This document shows, one piece after another, positions 1 through 11,000 of a stretch of DNA of 64,000 nucleotides. Origin of the DNA: Trebouxia sp. TZW2008 (lineage: Eukaryota > Chlorophyta > Trebouxiophyceae > Trebouxiales > Trebouxiaceae). Location: positions 186,001 through 250,000 of the forward strand of contig BDIU01000075.1 in assembly GCA_002118135.1 (NCBI GenBank), read 5' to 3'. The translations under genes and the position numbers were made by a program. The notes beneath the pieces were generated by a model that did not search any database, was not told the DNA's origin, and saw nothing but the letters and a program-made list of their open reading frames with translations. The stretch's first letter is position 1. Each line of letters starts with the position of its first letter.

Positions 1-112
1 TCAAGCCTGAGAAGCTAGCGTCACAACTTGCGTGCCGACAAGTGCACAACTGCAATGGTAGCAACTGTTGTTGTTGGCCTAGTGCAGGGGTTAGTAATCA
101 ACATGCTTTAAT

Positions 113-225
113 GATGCAGGTAGAGAAGCTGGCTCGGCACTTTGGAGTGGCAGAAGATGTGGCTTACACCTGTGAAACCGCTGCTCATTCCTGGCTGTTG
201 CACGTGCTCAGTCATTGGGAGGAGC
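113..225 (+). repeat. Echo copy of AQR exon 337-486 (first half)
   Basis: This stretch encodes a near match to the start of the following exon: [19 protein letters not shown] and then SWLLHVLSHWE. The similarity stops where the real exon continues with [10 protein letters not shown]. The spacing to the true exon is about 220 bp. It looks like a truncated tandem duplicate, because the matching reading frame ends without the exon's 3' end. Confidence 0.75.
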
Positions 226-336
226 ATATGAATACGCTATACTGAAGACATCAGTACCCCCCCCTTGAATGTGCTATATTGAAGACATCAACTTGATAGA
301 ACGGCGCCAAGAAGCTGACTGGCTCTCATCATGTAG

Positions 337-3300
337 GTTGAGAAGCTAGCCAGGCAGTTTGGCGTGGCAGAGGATGTGGCCTACACTTGTGAGACTGCTG
401 CCCACTTCTGGCTGCTACATGTTCTCAGCCGCTGGGAGAAGTTCTTGGCTCAAGCTCAGCAGAAGAAGACCAAGGAATGCATCAAGGTATGCATTGTACA
501 AGCTGATTTTATGTGCTGCCCACAATTTTGCACTTGCACAGACTTGCCAGTCTGTTCCTGCACTAAAGATCTCCAGTGCAGATTGATGAAAGGAGCTTGA
601 GATTGCACCGTCAGGCAAAGCCGCGCTATCATGAACGCAGCCTTACCTTGCCCTGGCATGCTTGAGTGAATAGCGTTTGGTTGGTGAAGGCTTGCTCATG
701 GCTATCACATTGTTTGCTGTGTGATAGCAGAGAGCAATCACAGCAAAGTCTGTCTTCACATTGTTGGGTTTGCTCAATGATCACCTGCTCACTGATCACC
801 AGCTACTTATTCAGCTGCTCACCAACCACCTGCTCAATTCTGTTACAGGAGTTGTTTCCTTCCAAAACCCAATTTGCAGATATCTCTGGCACCCTGTTTG
901 CTGATCAAGACTATGAGGCAGACCTGGAGAAGGCTCGAGGGCGTTGGCGTCACCTCAGGACCATGTTTCAGGAGCTGCATTATCATTGCCTGCTGAACAC
1001 TTGCTGACCACTTGCTTTCTGTTGCTGCAGGAGCTGTTCCCCTTCAAGACATACTTTGCAGATGCGCCAGGCACGCTGTTTGCTGGCCAGGACTATGAGG
1101 CAGACCTAGAGAAGGCACGAGGGTGTTGGCGACACCTCAGGACCATGTTCCAGGAATTGGAAGAGTGCCGCGCCTTTGAGCTGCTCAAGGCATGCATTTG
1201 ATACTGTGCAGCTGTCTGTCTGTCTCTGTGTCATCTGTGCCTGTCTGTGCATGTGCCTGTGCCTGTGTCTATGTCCGTGTCAGAGCCATTGGATTGTTGC
1301 CATGCATCAAGCCTTTCTTTGGCTTTATGTGCATATATGTGTGACCAGCCAAGAAGGCCAGTGGACTCTATTTGCGGCTTGGGCAGAGCCTGCCCCATGT
1401 TGTGGTGAGCATGAGTACAGAACAGGGAAGACTTTCCTTTTGGACCTGTGCTGGAACTCAAGCTCACCACAACAGGCAGTCTTGTCCTGCAAGCAGGAGT
1501 AGGCCATGAGCGTTGGTCCTCCACTGGAATCAGGCATATGTTTACAGCTAGGCAACACCTTTAATCACTATGAGAAGCCCAAGTTGAAACATGAACAGCT
1601 TTATGCTTGAATGCATCATGCTCTGCAAACTGGAAATGCTTGGTATGTATGCAGGGTCAAGCTGACGGGGTAAACTACTGCATGACTAAGCAGGCCATGT
1701 GATGCATGGGTAAGCTCATGATTGTCAATTGCTCAATGACTAAGCAGGCCATGTGATGCAGGGCCAAGCTGATAGGGTGAACTACCTGATGACAAAGCAG
1801 GCCAAGATTGTGGCAATGACGTGCACGCATGCAGCTCTGAAGCGGCGGGAGTTCCTGCAGCTGGGCCTCAAATACGACAACCTGCTCATGGAGGAGAGCG
1901 CTCAGATCCTGGAGATCGAGACCTTCATTCCCATGCTGCTCCAGGTCTGTTGCCCTGTGCACACACCTGCCCTAAGTTGCCCTTTGTACATACCTGCCCT
2001 GCATTGTGCCAGCCGTTCATACAGTCAGCTTCTATGCTAGAAGTTGTTTGATATTAGCATCGGGAGATTGTGCAGCTGGGACTGAAAATCACAACCTGCT
2101 CATGGAGGAGAGTGCCCGAATCCTGGAGATTGAGACCTTCATCCCCATGCTGCTACAGGTCTGCTCACCTGCTAAGCATCAAGGCTCTGTTCACCATTGT
2201 GGCAGTGCTTTGGCATTGCCGCAGCATTGGCATCTGCCCATCCGCATTGGCACTCTCGCTTTGCATGCAGGCAGCATGAACACCAGTGCGGATCAACATT
2301 GCCCATATCTGCACACCTGCCCTGACTTGGCATTATGAAGCACTGGCATCTGCTTGTGCGCAAGCGCACAGAGCCAATGCAGGATAGAAGCCAATGCCCT
2401 ACGTTTGCAGTATGCAGAATGCAATGCACTGTCTTCTGCCCTACATTGGCATAATGTGCTTCCTCACATGCAGCTCTTTGGGGTTGCTGTGGTCATATGC
2501 TGCTTCAGGCCTGCTCACCTGCCTTGTGTTGACCCTATGACGTTCACATAGGTGACATGTTGAGAGTGTCATGGTGCAAGATTGTACTAAATTGCCTTGG
2601 CGTCCACTCGACATTGGCAGTCGCCTGTGGGCAAGCGCACAATGCCAATTCAGGACAGAAATCATTTCTTTTGTTGGCATGCTGAGCTTGGATATCAGCA
2701 GCTGCTTTGGCTTGATATGGTCTGCTACTGCATCACGTCTGCACACCTGCCTTGCATTGACCCCGTGACTTTACACACAGGTTCCGTTTTCAAAGAATGT
2801 CATGGTGTAATGTTATTTGACTTGCAGTGGCGTCCACTCAGCATCGGCATCTACCTGTGGGCAAGCGCACGTTGCCAGTGCAGGACACAAGTCACAGCCC
2901 TGCATCGGCCTTGGTTGTTTGCTCACAGGCAGCTATTTGAGGTTGCTGTTGTCAGATGCTGCTTCACGTCTGCACACCTGCCTTGCATTGCCAGTATGAC
3001 TTTGCTGCAGCCCATTGCTGCTGCAAGTCTGCCTGTGCACACGTCTGCCCTGCGTTAGCACCTTTGGCTGGTTAATAATAATAACAATATTTACATGTTC
3101 CAGCATATACTGCTGGGTATGTGTGGCACAAGTCCTATCTCGCCAGGCAGGCTTGTCTTGAGCGTCGCAATATGGACGCCTGATGTTCAACTGTTGAAAG
3201 TCAGACAAAGCAATGTCATTCCAAATCTTCCTTGGGCGACCTGGAGGCTTTGATCCCTTGGTCAAACCCCTTGATCCGTTGGCTGGTTGCACCATCAGAA

Positions 3301-6300
3301 TCTGTGTCAGCACCCTTTTGGGCTGATCATGGTGGGTTTGAACCACCTGCTGCTCTAGGGCTACCCACCTGCCCCGCACTGCTGTTGTCTTTTGGCATAC
3401 TGTCAGCATGTTGACACTGCATAGGCAAGAGAATGGCTACAGCAGGCTGGAGCTCATGATTCTGACAGGGTAACACCATTGGCTGCCGTCTGTGGTGCAG
3501 ACAATGGGGATCTTACCCCGGTCCCTATCACCATTCTATAACCCTTCTAGCGTGCACGGCAGAGACAGGTCAACAAGTACAGCAGGCTGAAAATGATGGC
3601 TCTGAGTCTGACCAGCTGTGTCTATGCACTGCAGAGGCAGGAAGATGGGTACAACAGGCTAAAGCGTGTGATCCTGATAGGGGACCATCACCAGCTGCCT
3701 CCTGTTGCGAAGAACATGGCCTTCCAGAACTATGGTCTCTTGACCTTGGATATTGCCTCTTGATCCTGTGACTATACACTGCACAGTCATCTGATCTGAC
3801 CGTGTGTTTACGCACTGCAGAGGCAGGAAGATGGATACAGCAGATTGAAGCGTGTGATTCTGATAGGGGACCACCACCAGCTGCCTCCTGTAGTGAAGAA
3901 CATGGCCTTCCAGAAGTACAGCCACCTGGACCAGTCTCTCTTCACTCGCTTTATCCGCCTGGGTACACCTTACATTCAGCTCAATGCACAGGTAAGCAAG
4001 AATCAGTACTCTCCTCCCTAAGCACACCCACATGCCCCCCCCTCCCCCCCCCCTCCTCCTGTTGTTCTCTGCCTGGACTGTTTTCCCCCGTTTCAATTGC
4101 CTGGTTACATCTTACATGCTGCTCAATGCATAAGTAACACCCGGGCATTTCTCAAATTGCTTGTTCAGCTGTGCACAATCAACAGCATAGCAAATTTTGA
4201 GAGCACACTGCTCAGCCTACCTGTTCAGGTATGCATACGTAGCAGCCAAGCAGACCTCAGAATTTGGCCGGTAGCTGCCTTCATCTCAACACACACGCAA
4301 CGATCAAGGCTTCCTCAGATTGTTTATAGAGCTATGCACAGCTGGCAACCTAGCATCCTTGAGAGTACATTGCTCAGCCTGCCTGTTCAGCTGTGCATAG
4401 GTAGCAGCCAAGCAGACCTTAGTATTTGGCTGGTAGCTACCCTTTTCTCGATGCATAGCAAAACATCAAGCATTGCTCAGCCTGCCTGTTCAGCTGTGCA
4501 AAGGCGTCACCAAGCAGATTCAAGAGTTTGGCTGCTTGCTGCATTCAAATCAATGCCCACGTTACGCCCAAGCACCTGCCGAACCCATGATTGCTGAGTG
4601 GATTGCTCAAGTTTCCAGCTGACTTATTGACTGCTTGACTGATCAATTGTTTGATGTCATTGCAGGGAGGTGCAAGGCCAAGTTTGGCCAAGCTGTACAA
4701 CTGGCGGTCCTGGGCCCTGGGTGACCTCCCCTGTGTCACCCAGCAGGACCCCTAAAAAAAGCCATCCCTGACCTGGCCTAAGACTGATTGGTTTACTGCT
4801 GCCAATTTTTTCCCAACTGATTCATTGCTGGGTCCTGACTGTTGCAGGGGCGTGCAAGGCCAAGTTTGGCCAAGCTGTACAGCTGGCGGTACCAGGCCCT
4901 GGGTGACCTCCCCTCTGTCACCCAGCAGGACCCCTTAAAAAAGGCATCCCTGACCTGGCCTAAGACTGATTGGTTTACTGCTGCCAATTTTTCACCAACT
5001 GATTCATTGCTGGGTCCTGACTGTTGCAGGGGCGTGCACGGCCAAGTTTGGCCAAGCTGTACAACTGGCGATACCAAGCTCTGGGGGACCTTCCATCTGT
5101 CACGCAGCAGGAGCGCTTTAGGAAGGCCAACCCTGGCCTAGCATATGACTACCAATTCATCGGTGAGTGGTACTCCAGAGCATGCTCAATATGCTTTGCC
5201 ACTTCTGCTGTTGCGTGAGAGATATGCCAGCCTGGCCTATGATCGTAGGTGGGCCAAATCTCTTGCGCTGCTTCTGGTGATGCAGAGTACGAGCTCTGGC
5301 ATATACTGTGCCTGTGTTGCTTCATGTGACCAGAAACATTGCCAAGCTGTCAGCTTGTTGCACAGCCATCTGTGACACAAGCAGGTGTCTTCGCTGATAA
5401 ATCCGCATCACATGCTGCGCTGACATGTCTGCAAAGCACAACAAGGCGTTTCAGCCTGGCAAAAATAGCCTGACCTGGTGGCAATCAGACACACGGCTAT
5501 TCATGGCTTTGGTCTGTGCCATGCTGTCTTCTGCCTGCGCGGAATGGAATTTTGTGAGTCGACCAGGCATTGACTGGGTCAGTTCCAGTCATATGGAGAG
5601 ATTCGGCCCTATGAGCTTACTGTTTCTTAGGCTTGTGTCATGCAGACACTCCTGACTTTGAGGGTGTGGAAGAGTCGGTCCCTGTCCCCTACTTCTTCCA
5701 GAATTTGGCAGAGGCAGAGTATATGGTCACCCCGTAGCAAAACGTGCCCAAGTTGCCCCTGTGCTTGTGCTGTGCAGACACCCCTGACTTTGAGGGGGTG
5801 GGAGAATCTGTCCCTGTCCCCTACTTCTTCCAGAACCTGGCAGAGGCAGAATACATGGTCACGCTGTACCAGTACATGCGCCTAGTGGGTTACCCAGCTG
5901 AGAAGATCTCCATGCTCACCACCTACAATGGTCAGAAAGCTCTCTTGAGGGATGTAGTGGAGAGGAGATGTGCGCACCACCCAGCGTTTGGCATTCCCCA
6001 CAAGGTGAGGCTGCTGCTTGGCATGTAGTACTGTATGTTGGCATCCTTTACAAGATGGGGTTGCTGCTTTGCATGCAGTAGTGTGTATTGACATCTTTCA
6101 CAAGGTGAGGCTGCTGCTCTGCATGCAGCATTGGCTGCTTGGCACCTAGCAATTGGCAAACAGTTGCGGCATGACTTTTATGTGACAGGGGGAGCAAGGT
6201 GTATTTGACTGGTGAATGCTGAAAGGACCACATGCTCAGGTGCACTGTGCACTTCAAGTAACATCTGGTCAAGAAGGCAGCAGTCTGAGCATCTCGGGCA

Positions 6301-7584
6301 GCAACTGTATGCTGAGCACTGTGAGCAGCAGCAATGGGTTGAGCAGCAGCTGGACAATACACATGCATGCTCTGCCAGTACACAGCATGAAGTCCAAATT
6401 GCATGCATCTGCTGCGGCTTGGTTCTGAAGTGCTGTCACTGCAGAGTCAAAACAGGTACATTGACCCAATATATACGTGTCCTGCCATCTAGTGTCAGAG
6501 CTGACTAGGTTTGCTTGATGTTGCAGATTGCAACAGTGGACAAGTACCAAGGGCAGCAGAATGACTACATCCTGTTGTCACTGGTGCGGACTAGGGCTGT
6601 GGGTCATATCAGAGATGTCAGGAGATTGGTGGTGGCCATGTCAAGAGCTCGCTTAGGCCTGTACATCTTTGGAAGGGCTGAGCTGTTTGCCAACTGCTAT
6701 GAGCTCAGGCCAGCCATGAAGCAATTGTTGGATAGGCCACAACAGCTGCATCTGCACACATCAGAGCGACTGGTGGTACGCAATCGTAGACATGCTTCGT
6801 CACTGACCGCACAGGTGTATGTGTGACACAAATGACGGCAACTGCTGGCAAACATTGTCAAAGGCATACTGTCACAACGGTACTCACGATGTATTGTTGA
6901 CAAGCTCAGCTGCATATTGCAACAGTATCTTAGCAAGCAGCATCATTGCATCTCTATGCATGCAATGTTCTAAGCGCATCTTCTTATCTCTAAGCATCAT
7001 GCAAGGACTGCTCTGAATTGATGTATTGACTGCAGTCGTGTCGGCGGAATCTCAGCACACATGGGAAGCCCACCATTGTGGCTGGCCTGCCTGAGTTGGC
7101 AGGACTGGTTGGTCAAATGGCTGCTCAGTGGGAAGCCAAAGCCCAGCAAGAGGCCACACGCATGGGAACTAGCACAACTGAAATTGAGGAAGACGGTGAA
7201 GCTGTTGATGCAGCTGCTGCAACTGCTGGTCCGGCTGCATCTGAGATCAGCATGCCTGCTGTAGCTGCCACAGGTCAGCTACCCAAGGCAAACCCAAAGG
7301 GCAGTATTCAGCAAGTTGTGCAGGCAGATCAAGGTGAAGGGAGTGTCAGGAATCATGCAACAGTGGCCACAGCTGCTCATGATGCAGAGACTGGTAGCTC
7401 AGGTGCAGTGCAAGAGCGTCCAGGTCCTGCTGTTGATGCCAATGTAGAGCCTGCCATGGATGACATAGTTGCAGATGCAAAAGCTTCCGATGTAGTTGCT
7501 GGTGTCACTGATGAGCCCAACGCTAGCAATGCAGATGCTGCAGAGCATAGACGACAGAAAAAGACTAGAACTTCTGTACAATGA
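337..7584 (+). CDS. AQR: Aquarius / intron-binding protein 160 (spliceosomal SF1 helicase), 3' part of gene
   Basis: RNA helicase of the activated spliceosome that binds the intron upstream of the branch site. The window starts inside the gene. Exons read by splice signals and phase: 337-486, 1031-1189, 1762-1944, 3821-3991, 5030-5162, 5778-6004, 6527-6814, 7036-7584. All join in frame and follow the known AQR order without a gap. Visible motifs: LLMEES (DExx-box position) in exon 3, GDHHQLPP (motif III) in exon 4, [14 protein letters not shown] in exon 5, TTYNGQK in exon 6, KYQGQQNDY and [11 protein letters not shown] (motifs V and VI) in exon 7. The last exon encodes a low-complexity Ala/Glu-rich tail after [11 protein letters not shown] and ends TGA at 7584. 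The exon ending at 1189 is followed by GC, not GT. Introns carry echo copies of at least six exons, listed separately. The family call is very secure; exon edges are hand-read. Confidence 0.93.
850..975 (+). repeat. Echo copy of AQR exon 1031-1189
   Basis: It has a TTACAG acceptor and an open frame matching the next exon: [11 protein letters not shown] for [11 protein letters not shown], then [20 protein letters not shown] for [20 protein letters not shown]. The copy breaks off after MFQEL, before the exon's 3' end and donor, so it cannot replace the real exon cleanly. The flanking intron ending CTTGCTG..TTGCTGCAG also resembles the sequence before this copy. Confidence 0.8.
1650..1760 (+). 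repeat. Short echo copies of the start of AQR exon 1762-1944
   Basis: A TATGCAG acceptor at about 1653 is followed by a broken version of the next exon's start (GGTCAAGCTGACGGGGTAAAC, then ATGACTAAGCAGGCCATGTG). The 'ATGACTAAGCAGGCCATGTGATGCA' block is repeated at 1681 and 1736. The real exon begins at 1762 with [15 protein letters not shown]. These are small tandem duplications spanning the intron/exon junction. Confidence 0.6.
2063..2158 (+). repeat. Echo copy of AQR exon 1762-1944 (3' half), frameshifted
   Basis: DNA matches the second half of the preceding exon, from the CAGCTGGG block to CTGCTACAG, followed by GTCTGC as at the real donor (GTCTGT). Compared with the true exon, one base is missing near 'CTGAAAATCACAACC', so the copy cannot keep the LLMEES frame through the join. 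It is a decayed 5'-truncated duplicate, the opposite truncation from most other echoes in this gene. Confidence 0.75.
2170..3058 (+). repeat. Degenerate ~230-bp tandem repeats in AQR intron
   Basis: Two marker blocks recur. GTGGGCAAGCGCACA-type blocks lie near 2360, 2625 and 2858. CACACCTGCCTTGCATTG-type blocks lie near 2512, 2742 and 2978. The spacing is about 230-260 bp. The repeats are diverged and carry no consistent reading frame, and they make up much of this 1.9-kb intron. A related CACACCTGCCCT motif already appears at about 1965-2005 and 2315. Confidence 0.65.
3061..3410 (-). mobile_element. 5'-truncated LINE-type retrotransposon tail (copy A)
   Basis: The minus strand encodes [20 protein letters not shown] and then [17 protein letters not shown]. 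This resembles the C-terminal end of non-LTR retrotransposon reverse-transcriptase proteins, where GRP+..W..D....L and a final R-rich segment are common. It ends in a simple AT-rich ATT/TAT tail (plus strand 3073-3092). Related copies sit at 25.5, 29.5, 30.5 and 33.1 kb. Only the 3' end is present, as expected for truncated target-primed insertions. The exact LINE clade was not determined. Confidence 0.65.
3425..3745 (+). repeat. Echo copies of AQR exon 3821-3991
   Basis: At 3632-3735 a CACTGCAG acceptor leads into an open frame, [20 protein letters not shown] then [14 protein letters not shown], nearly identical to the start of the real exon at 3821. It breaks before the 3' half. Two shorter degenerate versions (around 3425-3470 and 3555-3605, QENGYSRL- and NKYSRLK-like) precede it. 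Together there are up to four tandem versions of the same exon start, 75-190 bp apart. Confidence 0.75.
4016..4663 (+). repeat. AQR intron stretch with repeated CAGCCTGCCTGTTCAGCTGTGCA blocks
   Basis: No coding exon was seen here. Blocks of the type GCTCAGCCTGCCTGTTCAGCT followed by GTGCATAGGTAGCAGCCAAGCAGA recur at about 4205, 4371 and 4477. They form a degenerate tandem array of about 110-170 bp period inside the intron. A C-rich tract lies at 4035-4057. Confidence 0.55.
4664..5029 (+). repeat. Two tandem 183-bp units, each an echo of AQR exon 5030-5162
   Basis: Units start near 4664 and 4847; the real exon is at 5030, exactly one period later. Each unit has its own CATTGCAG or GTTGCAG acceptor, the frame [20 protein letters not shown] (4847 copy) or a close variant (4664 copy), and then a nearly identical intronic spacer with AAAAAGCCATCCCTGACC and GGTTTACTGCTGCCAATTTTT. 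The two spacers differ by only a few bases, so this duplication is recent. Both copies lose the frame after TQQDP. Confidence 0.85.
5640..5735 (+). repeat. Echo copy of AQR exon 5778-6004 (5' third)
   Basis: A CATGCAG acceptor is followed by DNA matching the first ~85 bp of the real exon 133 bp downstream ([19 protein letters not shown] in the same frame, then AEAEYMVT). The copy stops at GGTCACC, where the real exon continues with [14 protein letters not shown]. It is truncated and lacks a matching donor. Confidence 0.75.
6005..6526 (+). other. AQR intron with short tandem CACAAGGTGAGGCTGCTGCT repeats
   Basis: The exon end and donor CACAAG|GTGAGGCTGCTGCTTGGCATGCAGTA at 6000 is echoed at about 6048 (ACAAGATGGGGTTGCTGCTTTGCATGCAGTA) and 6100 (CACAAGGTGAGGCTGCTGCTCTGCATGCAG). 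The local period is about 50 bp. The rest of the intron holds nothing recognisable. Confidence 0.6.
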
Positions 7585-8079
7585 CAGTCGCTGTTTGTTC
7601 AATGCAAAGTGGTCACCATATGTTGTGTTGGCGAGACTATAAGAATGTTGGCTATGCTCAAGAAGACATGTGGAAGTCTTAATGTACGCGTTACATGCAT
7701 CAGCCATTGGCGGCAGTATGTCGTTGCTGCAGCTAAAAAAACTCTGCAAATGTGTTGATGAGCAATGCAGAAATGAAACGAGTTACAACTGGGTGTTATA
7801 AGTGTGACATTGTATTGCATTTTTTGGCTTGAACACATTCATTACTCAGCACATATTGATTGCAATCGTTTCGCAGTGCATAAGTTGTCAATGTCGCACA
7901 TCTGTAACAACAACCAAGTCAAGCTTGACATGACACAAGTGCTAGCACACTGTACTTGCATACGTGATTGAACGAATTATCAAGAGATCAAATTGTTTCA
8001 CCAAGATAATCTCAAATGTGCATAAACATGTTGCCATGAAGGCAATACGCAATATTCTGAAAGACAAGCATGCCGCTCT
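7585..8079. other. Convergent intergenic region
   Basis: This lies between the 3' ends of AQR (+) and the Agenet/RRM gene (-). It is AT-richer than the genes and should hold both 3' UTRs and polyadenylation sites. Chlorophyte-type TGTAA strings are present (for example near 7905), but I could not assign them. No gene was seen. Confidence 0.5.
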
Positions 8080-11000
8080 TCAACATGTTAACTTGTCTTT
8101 TGTCAACAATAGCTGAAAAAGGTCTGGTACAGCTCGTGGTTTGCTTCGATAATTGCCACGCATTGCCCCCAAGGCAACCTGAGTCTGGACTGGTTCGCTG
8201 CGCATGACTTCTGCCAACCTACAATATTTGCTGAACTCCTCTGTGAACTTCCCTTGATGATCATCGTGCAATAGCATCTCCCACTCCATTGCCTAAATGC
8301 CCACACAAACTGTGATGTGCTTATACTTTACCAACGATGCTGATGTTGCAACAAGCTGCTTCTTGGGGAGCAGCTTCTAACAGAAATGTTGATAGTGGAG
8401 TAAGAGCTTGTCGCAACCAACAACAACAATCATTGGAGCAATCATGGGAGTTTGAGCTCAACAGCGCTGTTGAGGACAGTTTGTATATGTTGTAGTAGAC
8501 TTGTACCTTTGACGTCGGTATCATCAGCTTTTGCTTAGTGATGCAGCTGTGCAACTTGTTTGGCCAGTCCGCTTGTAACCATTTGAAGTGCTGAGTTGTG
8601 GGCGACAAGCGAGCGTTACACTTGCAATTGACAATTGAGATTTTTCTTACAAATGATGCGCTAATGTGCAATCTACACAACGTGTCAACCAACAAGCAAG
8701 ATTCAGCCTGAGCAAGGCTAACATGTGCCAATACATAGTATTTGCACAAACTCTTTGAGCACTTGCATAGCAAAAGCTTGCAACAAACGTGTTGTGACAC
8801 ACGCCCCAGCATGTATAAGGATGCTGGCATCAAGGCAATCTAAGGTTGGGAAGGGGATGTTTGGTGCTGTGATGCAACTCATCCATGTTCAAAGTTAATC
8901 AATAAATATTGCATCATAACACCAAAGATCCCTTTGCGGCAATGCATGACCAACACCATACTGAGGGTGGGTAAATCTTGATATTTCCAATAGTTGTCAA
9001 AGCAAAGGTCTGGAGGTCTTGAAAGCACAAGAGCTGTGTCAATTTCAAAGTTCAGATGTGGGATGTATGGATGTGAACCACAAATGTGATGAATTAAAAT
9101 GCACCCTTTTGACGCCAGTTATGTGAGGTATGCATGTAGGAACAACTTGAGGAAGTCACTATCGTATGTATGAAAACAATTTCGGGACAACACATGTTTA
9201 TGAGAAAGATGACAAAACTTACTTGTTTCTTGAAGAAGGCTCTGTCCTCCACGTGTTGGAGCATCATTTGACGCAAAGCAATTGTTGCTATCTCTTCCTT
9301 GCTTGTGAGCTGCCGCATTAAAACAAGTTGTGCGTGCGACTTATGCTTATTGATCTGCGTTCCAAAAATACTCTCGAGAGCATTGTCCAAAGCTGCCATA
9401 GCCCCCCTTTTACAACCTAAACGGCAAAGTGCATTGCATGAAGAATGTGTTGACTATCGATGTGCGACCTTGCCCAAATGAGAGATGCTTGAAACCAAAG
9501 GATCTATGCTCTATGCAATAAAGCATGCACTTATATGCCCAATAAAGCACACATGGGCATGAACCACATGGGCACACTTGTTCATCTCAATCGGAACGGA
9601 CATCGTGATTGTGTTGACAACATTTCAACATGAATTTGAAGCATGTGCCACAGACAACATTTGTGTCATGACCTCCTTGGAGCACAAAGCAAGTGAACTA
9701 TCCAATAGCCATGCGCTTTCCGTAATTTTTGCTAAAAGCTAACATCACCTGGTTCTGCCACACTTGCTTGTGTGGGACGAGGCCCATGTCCCATGACAAA
9801 AATCATGTCATTTAGGTCAGAGACCACCCATTTTGCCTGCTCAGGTGATTTCATCGTCACAATTGCATGACCAGTATAATCTTGCGTCACAGGGTCTTGC
9901 AAAAGGTCCACCTTCGTGTCATATGACGAGTCTGCAAACAACAAGTGTCACATTTGCGCAACATTCTCGTAAAACACTCAAGGACAAGCCACACCAATAG
10001 CCTCGAGGCACAATACATATGCAAGATGCCTATATGAGTTTGAGATGAAACAAGTTGGGAGACATGTACCTTCATCACCAATCCATTGGCAAAATGCTAT
10101 CTTGATGTTGTCAATTGCCTTTGGCGTAGGCACCAGACCCTTTAGCCAAAGCTGCTTGGATGGCCCTTTAGTACATGACGGCAAGGCCTCTGCTGACACC
10201 TGAGAACCCTACAAGCAAAATGTCATCTCTGAAATGTCACAAGCACAAGCAAGCTTAGTATGATCACACACAAACATTGGTAGCAATGTGCACGTCACGA
10301 GCTTCACAACTTGGCCCAACAATAATGGACGTGATCGTGTTGCAAGTTGTGCTTCAAATGTAGGCAATTGTTCAACTCCTTGCATTGACATCTTTGAAGA
10401 AAATGATGATACTCAACAAAGAAACACCTGTACGTGGATACGTAATATGTCTTTGAGCTCGCCCTCATGCCTCATCAGCATAGCCTTCTTGAATAAGGCT
10501 TTGCTTTGGTCAAGAGATCGCCATTCTTGTGCTGGGAAAAACTCTAGGCTATTTGGCTGCATGAAATGGCAAGTGTTCATGATTGTGATGGAGCCTGGAG
10601 GATGAAGTTCTTGTCCCCACGGGTACCTTGTCATCTGAGGAGGGTGGACCAATACTGGGGTTGGAAAAGGCATGTTTGCCCGTCTGACACATAGGTCTTG
10701 CAACCTACAAAAAGGCGCTTGCATTAGCAATAGTATGCGACATGACGATATCGATGTGTTGCAAGATCAAGCTGAGCATTATCTCATGAGCAACACACCT
10801 GTGGCACGCATCTACGGCATGTTCATCGCTCTCAAAGTGTACAACCGCCCAACCGCTTTGGTGCGCCTGACCATCAAGGGACACCTCTGCTATGTGGACC
10901 TCCTGCACAACATGGTCATGACTCACAACTTGAAGAACCAGATGGGTAATTATGTGTGCATAGCAATGACTGCCATACAAAATGTCACTACTGTAAAGCA

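Noticed and set aside
1200..1290. CTGTCTGTC..TGTGCCTGTG stretch as a microsatellite of interest or a CRISPR-like repeat
   Set aside because: An irregular pyrimidine/purine simple sequence in an intron, with no conserved spacer structure.
8321..8833. 170-codon minus-strand frame (MMPASLYMLGRVSQHVCC..) as a separate gene
   Set aside because: It lies between the last two exons of the Agenet/RRM gene, with no recognised motif and intron-like composition.
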